A stretch of DNA of 64,000 nt from Cryptomeria japonica (lineage: Eukaryota > Streptophyta > Pinopsida > Cupressales > Cupressaceae): contig NC_081410.1 of the NCBI RefSeq assembly GCF_030272615.1, forward strand, positions 256,789,533 to 256,853,532. The letters run 5' to 3'. Position numbers and translations under genes: made by a program. Each line of letters starts with the position of its first letter. Within the stretch, counting starts at the first letter, position 1. The notes below the pieces were generated by a model that saw only the letters and a program-made list of their open reading frames with translations, was not told the DNA's origin and did not search any database. Positions 45,731 to 58,294 of the stretch are shown piece after piece.

Positions 45731-46614
45731 TGTTGGCAACAATGCAACAAATTGAGGGGGGGTGAATCACTTTGCTCACAAAATTTACTTAACTTAAACT
45801 CAAATTCAAATATAATGATTAACACTTAAAGCACAAATCAACACCACATCAATAACACACATAAAACCAATACTTTTGACATGGAAAACCCAGTTAAGGG
45901 AAAAACCATGACGGGAACCTACCCACAATGAGATAATACCATGTTAGGAGTAAGTGAAGTATTACAATGGAGAACACACATGCATTCATGCACACTACCT
46001 AGAGATGACTTCTCAAAACAAATAATAGGAAGGGCTACAACCCTTGGAAAGGCTCACTTCCTTACAAAAACATTCAGATTACATCCAGAGGATCATGGAC
46101 TGATAAAATAGAATCTCCTCATGTGAGGTTATAGTTATGGTTAAAGAACATAACACAAACTCAGCTTTTTCACACTTCTGCACACTTCTTCGCACTTCTC
46201 CTTTGCTACTGAAAGATCAAAACAATGTTCACACATGTAGATACATCTCTCACATGATTATTACATGTAATTATGCAATTCATCAACCTATATTTCAAGG
46301 TTGGCTCAACCCTTAGCACAAATTACAAAATAATATCCATACACACTACAACAACACATGCAGACCAAAAAAATAATGGCTACGACATAGAGATAGACCT
46401 AAATCAACTCCTTGAACATGCAACACAAACAATAATTTTGCCTTGATCATCTGCAACATGCTACAATCATCATGAATTCCACTTAACATGAAGAATACAA
46501 CTAGATCAATAAAATGATTAATAACGGGCACACCAATCAATGCAAACCATAAACATGGATAGAAAACAACCTAGAAACATCCACAAGCAACGCTAATCAC
46601 CACATAAACAACCA

Positions 46615-46665
<51 letters not shown>

Positions 46666-47099
46666 TATACCAAATTTCAAGAACATCAAGTCAACTAACT
46701 ATCAACTTGAAAGATTCACTTGCAGACTTCCAAATCACAGACCATCTGAATTGAGAACACACTTGAGTGCCCCAAACACTGCCATATCCGCAAACCAAGA
46801 AATTGCAATTCAAGAGTAATGCAGAGCTCTATCCAGAATACCGAATAACATGAATAACTGAAAACTAACCATAATATCAAATCTCATAACATGATCAAGT
46901 CATCATCCAGACCTCTAAAACTTCTGCGGAATCAACTAGAGATAAGTATCTCAAAACCCATTAATCTACATTAGCTCATCTACAACACACCAGCCAAACC
47001 AACTCATCCAATCTAACTGCAACACTGGAACACATAGAAGAATATGTTGACATCAATGACAATATATCATTCTAGCAAACTTCTTATCAATATCCAACA
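45731..47099. mobile_element. Solo LTR (about 1.37 kb) in the copia RNase H region
   Basis: Plus strand begins TGTTGGCAAC and ends ATATCCAACA. The run of seven G at 45758 suggests minus orientation, because copia LTRs often end in CACCCCCC. Flanks AAAAT (45726-45730) and AAACT (47100-47104) differ by one base. The interrupted copia frame resumes on both sides. Confidence 0.78.
46617..46667. repeat. (CAT)n microsatellite
   Basis: About 17 trinucleotide repeats of CAT/ATC within the solo LTR. Confidence 0.95.
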
Positions 47100-50000
47100 A
47101 AACTGTATTGTTTGCAACTTGGATGGTGCTTTGATTATCACAATACAAAGTAATAGTTGAACTTTGGGGAAAGCCAAGCTTGAATAAAATATTTTTAATC
47201 CATATTGTTTCCTTTCCTGCTTATTTTGCTGCTCTATATTCTACTTAACATGAATACAATGATGTAGTTCTTTATTTTTTGCTACTCCATGTAATTGGAC
47301 ATGTCCCAAGCTGAAAAACATAACCTCATGTAGATTTTATATCATCTATATCACCTCCCCAATCATAATCTATACATCCAACCAAAAAAATTGAAGGTTT
47401 ATAGCCATAGTGGATGCCATGGTGTAGTGTTCCATGAATGTATCTCAAATATTCTCTTAGCAACCAACCAATGACTTTTTTAGGTGTCTGCATAGATTTT
47501 GATACTAGATTAACTACAAAGCAAATATCTAGTCTAGAATGAGTCAAATAAACCAAGCTTCCAACAAGTTGTCTATATAAAGTGACATCCACACTTTTAG
47601 AAGTACATTATTTAGTAAGATTGACTCCTGATTGAAAGGGAGTAGTAGTCAACTTGCATTCAAGCATGTTAATTTTTTGTGAAAGATCCAAAGCATACTT
47701 TAATTGTGAAATGAATAATCCATCATAGAGTCTGTAGACTTGTAGACCAAGAAAGTATTTGAGTCCTCCCAAATCACTCATATGAAATGGCTTCTTAAGA
47801 TCAAATTTTAAATCATTGATTAACCCAATATTTGGTTTGGCAATAAGTAGATCATCTACATAAACTGCAACAACATGAGTCTCTACATGTACTTTACATA
47901 AAGATTTGGATCAGATTTACACTTTTTAAGCCCATGGAGTATAAAGTACCTATCAATATTCTCATTCCATTCTCATGGTGTTTGTTTTAGTCCATAAAGC
48001 ATGACTTCTTTATTCTACAAACATGATTAAAATTTTCTTGTTTTACAAAACCTTATGGTCGATCCATATATATTTCTTCATATAAATATCCATTTAAGAA
48101 AGCATTTCTAACATCTATTTGATGAATATTCCACCCAGGACTTGCAGCGAAAGAAATAATAATTATAATTGTGTTTAATTTAATGACAAGAGAAAAGGTT
48201 TCTTCATAATCAACACCCCCTTTTTGATTAAATCCTTTAGCAACCAGTCTATCTTTGAACTTTTCAATAACACCATCTGATTTAAATTTGGTTTTATAAA
48301 CCCATTTGCAACCAATAACATTCTTACCTTTCGGATGTGGCACAAGTACCCTAGTGTTTTTCATTAGCAATACAACATATTCCACTTTTATAGTTTGCTC
48401 CCATTCTTTCTTCCCTCTACCTTCTTCATATGAGATTGGGTCATGTACCTATAATACTTTGGCCATTAGAGTGCTATCGTTCCTTGGTTCTTAGGGCCTT
48501 GACTATATATTTCTTCAACACTCCTTGTCTTTTGTCTAGTTGAAGTATCATCTTCTTCATCATCACTGCCTACAAAAAAATGGTTGATCACGAGTATTAG
48601 TTGTTTCATTAGTGCATACTTCATTATCCATGATATAGGAAGCATTAGTTTTTATAGAAGAGGTGGCAAAAAGTTGTGAATGTTCACCAAACTTTACATC
48701 TCTACTAACAAATATTTTTTTGTTGTCAAATCATATAACCTATAAGCCTTTGATTATTCACTATAACCCATAAATAAACACTTATGACTCTTTGGTTCTA
48801 ACTTTTTCCTCTTTTCATCAAGATATGTGCCCAAGCAATACACCAAAATACTTTGAAATACCCAATGTGAGGTTTCCTTCTACTCCAAGCTTCTTCAAGA
48901 GTGATACTTGTGAGAGATTTGATAAGGATTCTATTTACAAATTGTGCAGCACAAGAAACAACCAAAATTCAAATTTTATTATGCAAAATTTTGGAATGCA
49001 ACATACATGAGAAATTTCTAAAAGAGTTCTATTCATTCTTTCAGTGACCCCATTTTGTTGAGGGGTATAAGAAATTTTTCTTTTCATCTTAATACCATAT
49101 TTTGCACAAAATGATTCAAATGCATAATTACAATATTGAACCCCATTATCTGGTTTTCAACTAATGCCTTAAAATTTTGAAAAACTTCAAGCACTTCAAT
49201 TTCCCTCACAATAAAATAGACCCATACTTGCATACTATAATCATCAATACAAGTGAGAAGGTACCTGGCACCTGAAAGTGATGGATAACCCAGTTCACAT
49301 AAATCACTATGAATGAGTTATAGAGGATGATTAGCTCTCCATTCTTTTCCTATTTCAAAAGGATCTTGATGGTGTTTATCTAATACACAACCTTCACACA
49401 CTCCTTCAGAACCTGGAATGTTTGTTAGTCCTCCAACCATATCCTTCTTAACCATGTCTTGTAACTTTCTATAATTTATATGTCCAAGTCTAGCATGCCA
49501 AGTTTTGACATGTAATCATTTTGAGAAATAAGCATGAGAGAGTATGTGTTCATCATCAACAAACCCAAAAATTTAAAGAGACCTTATTTATGATAAACTC
49601 TTCCAATAGCAATTATATTTCTTGGGATCTTTTCTATGTCTAACAACTTGATTATTAGTAACAACAACCTCATATCCAACTTGTGTAATTTTAAATACTG
49701 AAATAAGATTCACCCCTAATCCTTCAACCAATAAAACATTTTTCAAGGATCCATTTGTCACATTAACAACCCTTGATCCTAATACAAGAAGTTTCATTTT
49801 ATTTCCAACAGTAATTTCTCGGTCTAAATCCTTCCCCTCGGGTGATCCCACAATACTAGGTTACACTTTTTGGTAAATCCTGATTTTTGCTGAAATGATA
49901 CATTTTTTAGAAAATATAATAATTTAAGCCTTGAGAGGTCCCATTTTAAGTAACTAATTGAAGAGTGTTAGATCAAAATCCCCTGGATAGAAACTCTCTA

Positions 50001-51978
50001 CTCTTAAATCATACCTGCAATAGAGTCTCCTTAGCACCTATCAAAATGCTGATAAAAAACCACTTTTACATTATCTTTGGTGGGGTCAAATAAATACATT
50101 TAGAAGTTTTGTTATTGTAAGTATGTAGTCCTTATCATAATATTTCCAAATAGAATAATTTTTAATATATTAAATTTCTTTAATATATTTATGTTTTATT
50201 TCTTATGAATGTAAGTTTTTCATTGTATTAAAGATTGTGTTTCACATGTGGAAAGTTTTATAAAATAGAGAAAAAAATTGTAAAAAATATCTACGAACTA
50301 GGTATTGAAGTCTTCTTTCCAAGAAAAATAATTAAATTGAATTTCGATACATACACAACAAGTTACGAGTTACCAAATGAACCTATGTCTAAATTATAGT
50401 TAGCTCGAATTCAAAACTTATAAAAATTTGAAATGCTCATCATAATGTTATGAAACCAATTGCAAACACTAGATATCAATGTTAGAAACCTAAATTCGAA
50501 AGAATCACATTTTTATCTATTTTAGAAAAAAAGTTATGTGTTACCATGTGAGTATCACTCTTTATAAATGTTGTTTATTGTGAAAAACTAGTTTTTGAGG
50601 GAGATAGAAAAATGGATACAAATTGATTCCAAAAAATTTCAAAAAAATATATTTAGAATGTGCATACAAAATCTCACAAATCAGTATTTTACATGATATC
50701 CCTTATGATTTAGCAGTAATAGGTTTTTGAATGTGAAGTTTTTTTTCAAAATGTTTGTTTCTATGACAGAGTTGGCTAAAAAGTGTAACCCACTATTGTG
50801 GGATCACCCCCTCATTAAAATCAATAAACAAATATCTATCTCCAATCATATGAAATGATTCTCCTGAATCTAAAATTCATTCTTTATTAGTGCCTAAAGA
50901 AAAGTACCCCCCCTTAACACTAGATTCACTTTTGGGCCTAGCACTTACCTTCACATTTGGTTGTTCTTTCTTTTTGAAGGAGATGGATACAAAACTATGT
51001 CTATCCACCTTTCCATCCTTAAATCTCGCATCCTTGGGCTTATACCATTGTCTTTCATTGTCCCTCCTTTTCAAACAAAATTTCTCCATATGATTCTCAC
51101 CTCCACAATACTTGCAAATAATGGGTTTTCTTCCTACTTGCTTTTCTGCACCATCATTTCTAGAAAAGTGGTTAGAACCATCATTATTTTGAGATTATAA
51201 TTTATTATTACTTTTCCAATTATTCTTTCCATCAACTTTTTTATAAAATGATTTTCCCTGAGCTACATATGCATGATTCTTCTTAATATAACCTTCTTTA
51301 ACAAGTTGATCTTCTTCATCTAAAACTAACTTGCAAAATTGATCAAAAGTTGTTGGGGAGCATTCAGATTTAATTGAATAAATCTTTTCCTTGATTCTTT
51401 AAATATCTTGTATGGTTGGGGAAACTTACTTTCAATCATTACAATCAACTAAAAATATTTTTTTGCATATTCAACACCTATTTTCTTCAGTTGAGCATTT
51501 GAATATGTAACTTCATTAAAGTAATCACTTATTTTTTCAATATCAGTAGGATCCAAGTTCACCAATTTTTCTTCTATAGTAAACATACTGGCAATATCTG
51601 CATCTTTATAATCTTTTTCTAAGTTTTCCCACAACTCTATTGCATCATCAATATCAATAAATCTTCTATTAATATTAGGGATCAAGGCTTTACCAATGGT
51701 ACCTCGAGCTTGCTCCAACTTGCACTTCCATAGATCCTTTTCTTTTCTAGATTGACTTTTTTCTAATTTCTTTGTTCACTATCCTCCACAAAGGTTTTTC
51801 TCTTAAAGCATTCTTGATAGCAATGTTCCAATCTACAAAACCACTTCCATCAAAGATAGGCAGAACATCATTTGAAGAGCCCATGTTAGTAGAAAAAATT
51901 AGCTTTCAAAGAAATATCGATTCAACAATACTTCAGCCCTATTAAATAAATTTTAAATCAACTCTATCTCTGATACCA

Positions 51979-52294
51979 TGTAAAAATAGGGCCAAAATAT
52001 AGCTATAAACTGAAATAACAGCAGTGAAAATGAAAAACAGGGCACTAGTCAGAGATAAATAACTAAAATATAACAATCTCGCTTTTATTTATTCAATCCA
52101 ACAGCATACCACCAAAATACATTGTGTTACATTGCATTGCATATCTTCATATTTATAGCTGAACTTAGGAGCTTCTAGAATTCTAGAGAATTCTAAAACT
52201 AGAAAGTTTTTTTTCTTGGACACCTTCTAGCTATTTCTCATTTCTAGAAAACTTTGTTTCTATAGAACATTCTAGACAATCTTATACCTTAATA
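51979..52294 (-). repeat. 5' LTR of the degenerate copia element
   Basis: About 316 bp. On the minus strand it ends TTTTTACA directly before TGGTATCAGAG (51968-51978). Its start is decayed to TATTAAGG. Confidence 0.82.
52173..52277. promoter_or_regulatory. Heat-shock-element-like cluster in the 5' LTR
   Basis: The same three blocks as in the 3' LTR, at 52173-52193, 52242-52249 and 52265-52277, with identical core sequence although the LTRs have diverged elsewhere. Confidence 0.5.
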
Positions 52295-52581
52295 AGTACT
52301 AGTGGGGATTGGAGTACTTATTTCAAGCTCTTTTGTACATGGACATTGTTGTCTTTCAAAACCATTTCTAGGCATGTCTCATATTTATATTCTTGAGTTT
52401 TAAGACTTTAAAAGAATGCAAGCATCTATAGCTTATGAAGATTATCTTTCACATGTAGTGACGAACAAAGATGATTGGTATAATTTTGTATTTATTTATT
52501 TTTTATCCAACAAAGGACTATTTAGTGAACATATACTAGACAGTTTGCTAACTTGTTTCTTATTTTATTTTATTTAACAAC

Positions 52582-54393
52582 TGTAGACACCTAAATTTGA
52601 CTAATCAGTTTAATCAAATTTAAATCCCTTGACCATTTGATTAATTAAATATTTTAATTAATTGGTCCATCCTTTGAATTAATTAATCTCCCTTCCAATC
52701 CCATGAATTAATTAATCAAATTAATTAACTCCCTCCTCTTCCCTCTTTTATTTGAATTATTTAAATTCAAATATCCTATTTAGGACACATGGCTCCTACC
52801 TTTTAACTAGCTAACCCTCCTCCTAACCATCTCCAAACTAACCTTATCCTATCCTATCCTAAGATCTCCTCACATGTGTATGTACACACATAAATCCCTA
52901 ATTTCCTTATTATTAGGAAATCAATCCTATTTTGGGTGGCCTCCTCCCAAAATGAACATGTGTCCCCGAGGACACATGTCAAGCCCCTCTTTGACATGTG
53001 TCCCTCTTGAGAACACTTGTCAACCCTTGTTGAGCCACTTGTCCTCTTTGAGGACAAGTGTTGCCTTATCCCATCCTCTTCCTTTCCTCTCAAATCCTAT
53101 TTAATCCCCCCTCATAATATCTACACTAAACTTAATCAAATTTAAAATGAAAATGAAAAAGATGGAACATGGCTGCAAGAAATTAAATGTTTAGCATTAT
53201 CTAACCAATAAGATCGACAAATCCCAAAAGTAGTGTTAAATAGGATATTATAAACACTTAGTTATCCAACATTTTCGTGACCCTACTATAATATCAAAAA
53301 TATTATCCCTTGTAATTAATATGACAAATGACTCTTTTCCTCCATGTCATTAGAGGTCAGGATCTGCCATCATGTCCTTTTGTCCACTTAGACCATCCAT
53401 GTCATCTCTGGCCGAAGCATTACCAAATCTGCCAACCTATCACCTTCGGGGACGAATGCACGACGTAAAGACATCCACGCAGCGTGCTAGTGTCTCATGA
53501 ATCTGATAGTTCGTAGGTGGTCATTTGAGTGTTATGCCTATGCTTAGAAGGAATCATAGTGCCTTTGCATGCACCCACCAACATCTGAATTCGTTCTTGG
53601 GCCTTTATCTTTCACTTTGGAGGAATTTTGAAGGTATTTTTTGGAAAGTTTTGCAATCTTCTTGCAGGTTAAGCTCTTGGAAACCACTTGGGATAGCATT
53701 TCATCAACACCACCATAGTTGTTGCATCTCAAGAACACTACACAAGCATTTGCAACAATTATTCATGAAAGGGGAGTTTTCCTTAATCTCTTTCTTTTAT
53801 TTTCCAATATCCTTTTTATCAAATCTTTTGTTGCATCCTTTCAATTATCTTTATCATATTATTCTTCTCATGGCTTCCTGGGTTGTTCATGGAGGTGGAA
53901 ACACCAAAACGGGGATCTGACTTAAGCAGGCTCCAAAACACAACCCCAAAAATTTTCCTTCCTTCTTGTGTGTAGGTTCACAGAGGTGAGTGAATCATTA
54001 TCAATGAGAGGCTTCAATCGTGGACTGATTGTGAGTGTTTTTATCTTTCTCTCTTCTTTCTATTTTATTTCAGTCATTTTGCATCTCGTAACTCTTTAGT
54101 TTATCTTATTTTCTTTCTATGTTTCATTACATTATCCATGCATTCATAACTTTCCATATGTCCTTTGTACTTCATTTGTGCAAGACGATAGTGCACCGCA
54201 CTGGTGTCCTAGCTCCATGTGCTCGTCCTCAAGGTTGAGGCTTTTGAGAGTTGTCCATGAGTCCTGGATAGTGGGCACTTGCCCTGGTTTATTATTTCAT
54301 CCCCTGGCTCATCTCAGCGCCAGTTCATAGAGGTAATCAGAAGGATAATTTGTCCTCAAGGATGCATCAAAATTAAGTTGGCAAATTCCCACA
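52582..54393 (+). repeat. 5' LTR of the gypsy-type element
   Basis: 1812 bp, begins TGTAGACACCTAAATTTG, ends TTCCCACA. It contains AT-rich TTAATTAATTAA-like stretches and a cluster of palindromes (52956-53059). ORFs inside, such as 53525-53920, are LTR sequence without family motifs. Confidence 0.68.
52956..53059. repeat. Cluster of palindromic repeats
   Basis: Perfect hairpins ACATGTGTCC/GGACACATGT (52956-52965, 52970-52979) and ACTTGTCCTC/GAGGACAAGT (53037-53046, 53050-53059). Between them GACACATGTCAA can also pair with TTGACATGTGTC after an 8-nt loop. Confidence 0.85.
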
Positions 54394-54401
54394 TTATATT
54401 T

Positions 54402-54419
54402 TGGTGAACCCGATGTGAA
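54402..54419 (+). other. Primer-binding site, tRNA-Trp-like
   Basis: TGGTGAACCCGATGTGAA, eight bases after the LTR. The plant tRNA-Trp complement, as I recall it, is TGGTGAACCCGACGTGAA, one difference. Confidence 0.72.
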
Positions 54420-54869
54420 ACAGGATTATTTCTACATTACTTGCTTTCTACTTCATTTAGGTGCAATTAGTCTTTTAAATTTTCAAAAGTTTAAAAACAT
54501 GAAAACAATCTAAAAAAAAGAAGAAGAGGAAAACCAAAAGCAAAATCTTTCATTCGCATATAATTTAAATTTATGCATTTTTCGTTTATCATTTTAAACC
54601 AACTTTATCATTCGGTGTCCCTGTAGTGTGGTCCTGAATGTCATGTGGCTTTTCTATGAGCTTTATGATATACTGTAATAGAAGCCATAGTCAGGAGGTC
54701 GTCTAGGCAAAGTTTCCCCCTGATCGCTACAATCCTCCTCTACCCGGCACCATGCAGCATGAGTAGTAGTCTGATCCCAATGAGTTCTTGACCTCTCATA
54801 GTCTAAAATCTATTCTAACTGAGGGGACTTCTCCTTCTAATTCACAACCTAATTCTCCTAGGAGTTCTA

Positions 54870-56273
54870 TGTTGGCATTGCATTAAGATTACATTAATGA
54901 AGTGTAGTGTTGTCATTGATATCAATAGTAACCGATAATGGAGTTATATTGCAACCGATAGTGATGCAGTAATGCAACCGGTAATAGAGAAGTGAAGGAA
55001 ACTTGTATTAGTATTTGAAGAAGAGATATCAACTGGTAACCCTAACCTATTGAAAAGCTAAACCATAACCAATGGAGCTTGGTGAATTGGTTATGATGAT
55101 CTATGATTGAATGGTGATCGGAGATGGAGATGCCACGTATGCATGATACACATGATAAGTTTCAAAGTGGTTTTGGTACGTAGAGATAATTGTTTTATCT
55201 TGGGATTGAAAAATGCATAGTATGAAGTGAATAGCACTTGATGAGTTACAGGATCCAATGTGTGGTGATCTAGGAGTGGTCGAAGTTGTCTTGAACAATG
55301 TGTTGTTGATTTCTATGTAATCCAATGATCATGTTTGAACCGATATGTTTGTAATCTCTATGAGATCTTAGGTTTTGTGATGTGTTACCAACCTATTGTA
55401 TTTTCTTATAAGGTCGATGAGTCATTTGTAATTATCTTGGAAATTTTGGTTAAGTGTGGTAGTGTGATTGATTGTCAAACCATAAGGAATATCTGCAAAA
55501 TGTTTTGAAGGCAGATAGGAGCATAAAAGGATTTGATCAAGCAGAACAGTGCTATTACTAGATCAGCAAGACCCTGTTGTTCTTCAATAATTACAATAGT
55601 TAAATCCCCTAATAGGGTAAGCTTTAACAGGCTTGGTGCTTTCTAAATACTCTAACCAGGTGATCCATTAGCTTGGATTTGAAATCCTCTACCGAGGTTA
55701 CTCCTAACATGGTATTGTAGTCAATCCCTTAAACAGGTGGTCCTTAATCGGATCTATTCCTAACAAGACATGTAAATCATCTAAAAAGGCTTGGATCCTA
55801 ATAGGGCAAACTTCAGAAGAGTTCAAAATACTTGTGGGTATTCATCCCCACCATGGTTTTTCCCGTTTGGGTTTCCATGTCAAAAATCATTGTGTCAAGT
55901 GGTGAATGATTTTGTGGTTATGTGTTTTGATATGGTTGATATATTTAATTGGTAAAGCCTTTTAGATATGTTTAGATGACCAGAAGTGATCTGAAATGAG
56001 CTATTACTAATGTTAGTAAATTGGTTTGATATTTTGGATAAATGGTATGTGAGTTTTAGATATGTTACACTATTATATTGGTATTCTAGTCAACCAGTAA
56101 ACTTGACAGTGCAATTATAGTTTTAGATATAGTATCTAAACTAGTTGGTTCAATGAATGGTTTATGAGTTGGGTTTTAGTTTGGTGAAGTTTAGTTTATA
56201 TTTTATCTACTGATTCACCCCCCCCCTCCCAATCAGTAGTTGACCAGATTATTATTGATTCATCATATCATCA
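54870..56273 (+). repeat. 5' LTR of the copia element
   Basis: 1404 bp, TGTTGGCATTGC start, CATATCATCA end. A CACCCCCCCC stretch near 56216 is typical of copia LTR ends. The ORF at 55101-55325 has no motif. Confidence 0.8.
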
Positions 56274-56344
56274 ATTGGTATTAGAGCATTTCAGGTCCTC
56301 TTATGTTTAAGCCTAACAACTTGAGGTTAAAGATCTAGGAGAAG

Positions 56345-57260
56345 ATGAAGATAGAAGGTCTGAAATTCAATAGGGAAAACTACATAATCTAGAGTGATAG
56401 GATGAAGATCTATATAAAGAGCTTAGGAAGTCAATATTGGGAACATGTTGTTACTAAATGTAACTTGCCTAGTGGGATTTTGTCAGATGATCAAAAGAAG
56501 GAACAAGAAGAGAATAATCAAGCATTGGAGGCCATTATCAATTCCTTGTCTGATTCTGAGTATATTGATGTCCATGGATTGGAGACTGCTTATGAAGTGT
56601 GGAAGAAACTTGAATATATTTATAGTGATGATGAGAATGTGAAGATTGACAAAGCGGAGAGTTTGAGAGGTAAATTTGATGATATGCAGATGGATGAAGG
56701 AGAGAACATTCAACAGTATGGTCAGAGGATCAAGGAGATAGTCGGTGAGATAAAAAGTGTTGGTGGTATAGTGGAAGATACCACAGTGTTTAGCAAGGTG
56801 TTGAGAACCCTTCTACTAGTCTATGCTATCTGAGTTGCAACCATTCAGGAACTCAAGTCTATTGATAAATCAAAGGTAACTCTTGACTCCATCATTGGTA
56901 AATTAACTGTATTTGAGTTAAATGGTTTTGATGGAAGTGTTCAGAGATCAGAATCTACATTTAGAGCTTCAGTTTCTAACCTACTGGTAAGGAAAAGCAG
57001 AGAAGCTAGTCATAGTCATGAGTCCAGATCTAACAAAGAGGTTGATGATGAAGATAGCCTGATTGAGCTTGAATCATTGTTGGCCAAGCGGTTACCCAGA
57101 GGTACCGATATGTACAGAGGTAAATTACCGTTGAAGTGTTTAGCATGTAACTAGATTGGACATATTGTTGCTAACTGTCCAAATGGAGATAATGAGCAGA
57201 AACATGAGAAGTATAAGAAGTAAAAAGGCAAAGGTAAAAGAGATTGTCCCATTGCAGTGG
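56345..57260 (+). pseudogene. Copia gag pseudogene (UBN2 type)
   Basis: ATG at 56345, MKIEGLKFNRENYII then a TAG where Trp is expected (56390-56392), then open to 56833 (KIYIKSLG, AYEVWKKLEYIYSD, LRGKFDDMQMDEGENIQQY), the UBN2 gag pattern of Ty1/copia. After a TGA the frame continues (ATIQELKSIDKSKVTLD) to a CCHC knuckle near 57139-57180 (CLACN, stop, IGHIVANC). Further stops end the gag. Protease follows in another frame, so a frameshift lies near 57270. Confidence 0.85.
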
Positions 57261-57275
57261 ATGGAGGAATTATAG

Positions 57276-58294
57276 ATGAGGAATCTGAGGAAGATGCAAA
57301 TGAGCACATTGTCTTTGTTTCCATTAAAGAAGAGACATCAGATCAGAGTTTCTCGCATGGATAGTTTTGATGATTGGATAATAGACAGTGGTTGTTCACA
57401 CCACATGATCGGTGACCGGAGTAAGTTTCTTACTTTGAAGGAATTTGATGGAGGTGTTGTGAGATTTGGAAATGACTCACCTTGCATGGTAAAAGGAAAG
57501 GGAACCATATCTTTGAATGGAAAGGGTAGTGCAGATGATGTCTACTGGGTTAAAGGATTCAAACACAATCTTTTGAGTGTTGCTCAACTCAATGATAGAA
57601 GTTATCCACTAGAATTCAAGAATGGGATGTGCAAGATTTATGGAAGCAAAGGTGAACTGATTGCAACTAGCAAGCAGACAAAAGGTAACTTATTTTATTT
57701 AAGTTCTAAAGTCAACAAATGTTTAATTGCAAAAGTAGAAGATAGTTGGCTTTGGCATCAAAATTTCTGTCATGTAAATTTTGATAACATTGTAAAAGTT
57801 AGTAAGTCCAAATCTATAAAAGGTTTTCCTCAGTTGAACAAACAAGTGAATTCTCTGTGTAAGTAATGTTAGTTAGGGAGACATCCTCAACCTTTAAGGG
57901 AAAATATTTCTCAGCAGAACATTTGCTAGATTTGGTTCATACAGACCTTTGTGGACCAATAAGGACTAGGAGTATTCAAGGTTATCGGTATTTTATGATT
58001 TTTATTGATGATTTCTCAAGAATGATGTGGGTCACATCGTTGAAGGACAAAATAGAAGCCTTTAGCAAGTTTAAGGCATTCAGAGCCTTAGTTGAAAAAG
58101 AAGTGGAAGAAAGCTTAAGTTCTTAAGAACTGATCAAGGTGGTGAATTTACTTTAGAGGGATTCACTAGATACTGTGAAGATAATGGAAATAAGAGGCAA
58201 ATTTTTGCACCTAGGACACCACAACAAAATGGTATTGCAGACAGGAACAATTGGTCAGTTGTTGAAGCTGCTAGGAATATGCTAATTCAAAGAT
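57276..58294 (+). pseudogene. Copia protease and integrase start, pseudogene
   Basis: 57276-57866 carries protease WIIDSGCSHHMIGD (aspartic catalytic motif DSG), then the pre-integrase region (LLSVAQLNDRSYPLEF, GNLFYLS, LWHQNFCHVNFDN; His present but the Cys pair partly lost). A frameshift follows. 57866-58126 carries the integrase core start (LVHTDLCGPIRTRSIQGYRYFMIFIDDFSRMMWV). Past a further frameshift the sequence reads a TPQQNG-like and VVEAARNMLI-like segment up to the El-2 insertion at 58295. RT and RNase H are absent here because of the insertion. Confidence 0.85.

Larger units (their letters stand above)
45457..51884 (-). pseudogene. Copia gag-pol pseudogene
   Basis: Minus strand from ATG at 51884 (MGSSNDVLPIFDGSGFVDW), heavily mutated. 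Gag of UBN2 type at 51449-51718 (AIELWENLEKDYKDAD). CCHC knuckle (CKYCGGENHMEKFC) near 51060-51110. Protease/pre-integrase piece at 49588-49851 (NVLLVEGLGVNLISV). Integrase core around 49000-49350, with an ERMNRTLLEI-like segment. RT at 48053-48385 (GCKWVYKTKF, VAKGFNQKGGVDYEETF, IDVRNAFLNG), a YVDDLL segment near 47840-47865, and RT/RNase H linker 47326-47592 (YRQLVGSLVYLTHSRLDI). The RNase H part is split by the solo LTR at 45731-47099; the far side reads LKTKHIELDVHYV near 45690-45725. Frameshifts and stops throughout. Confidence 0.87.
45133..52294 (-). mobile_element. Degenerate Ty1/copia element with short LTRs
   Basis: LTRs of about 320 bp (45133-45456 and 51979-52294) flank a minus-strand gag-pol relic. 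Primer site TGGTATCAGAG abuts the 5' LTR, and a purine tract AAGAGGGGA abuts the 3' LTR. A solo LTR (45731-47099) interrupts it. No matching TSD was found, in keeping with age. Without the solo LTR the element is about 5.8 kb. Confidence 0.85.
52582..54869 (+). mobile_element. Gypsy-type element, 5' LTR and leader only
   Basis: LTR 52582-54393, then a tRNA-Trp-like primer site at 54402, then about 450 bp of leader without a gene before the copia insertion at 54870. The rest of the element would lie beyond the nested insertions, outside this window. The 287-bp stretch before it (52295-52581) holds nothing recognisable. Confidence 0.72.
54870..58294 (+). mobile_element. Copia element, 5' half
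   Basis: LTR 54870-56273, primer site TGGTATTAGAGC (56276-56287), gag, protease and the start of integrase. Cut at 58294 by El-2 copy D. The remainder of pol is not in the window. Confidence 0.83.

Noticed and set aside
46617-46667. Regulatory or satellite array
   Set aside because: Plain (CAT)n microsatellite inside a solo LTR.
53525-53920. 131-codon plus-strand ORF as a gene
   Set aside because: It lies inside the gypsy-type LTR, with Ser/Leu/His-rich low-complexity composition and no motif.
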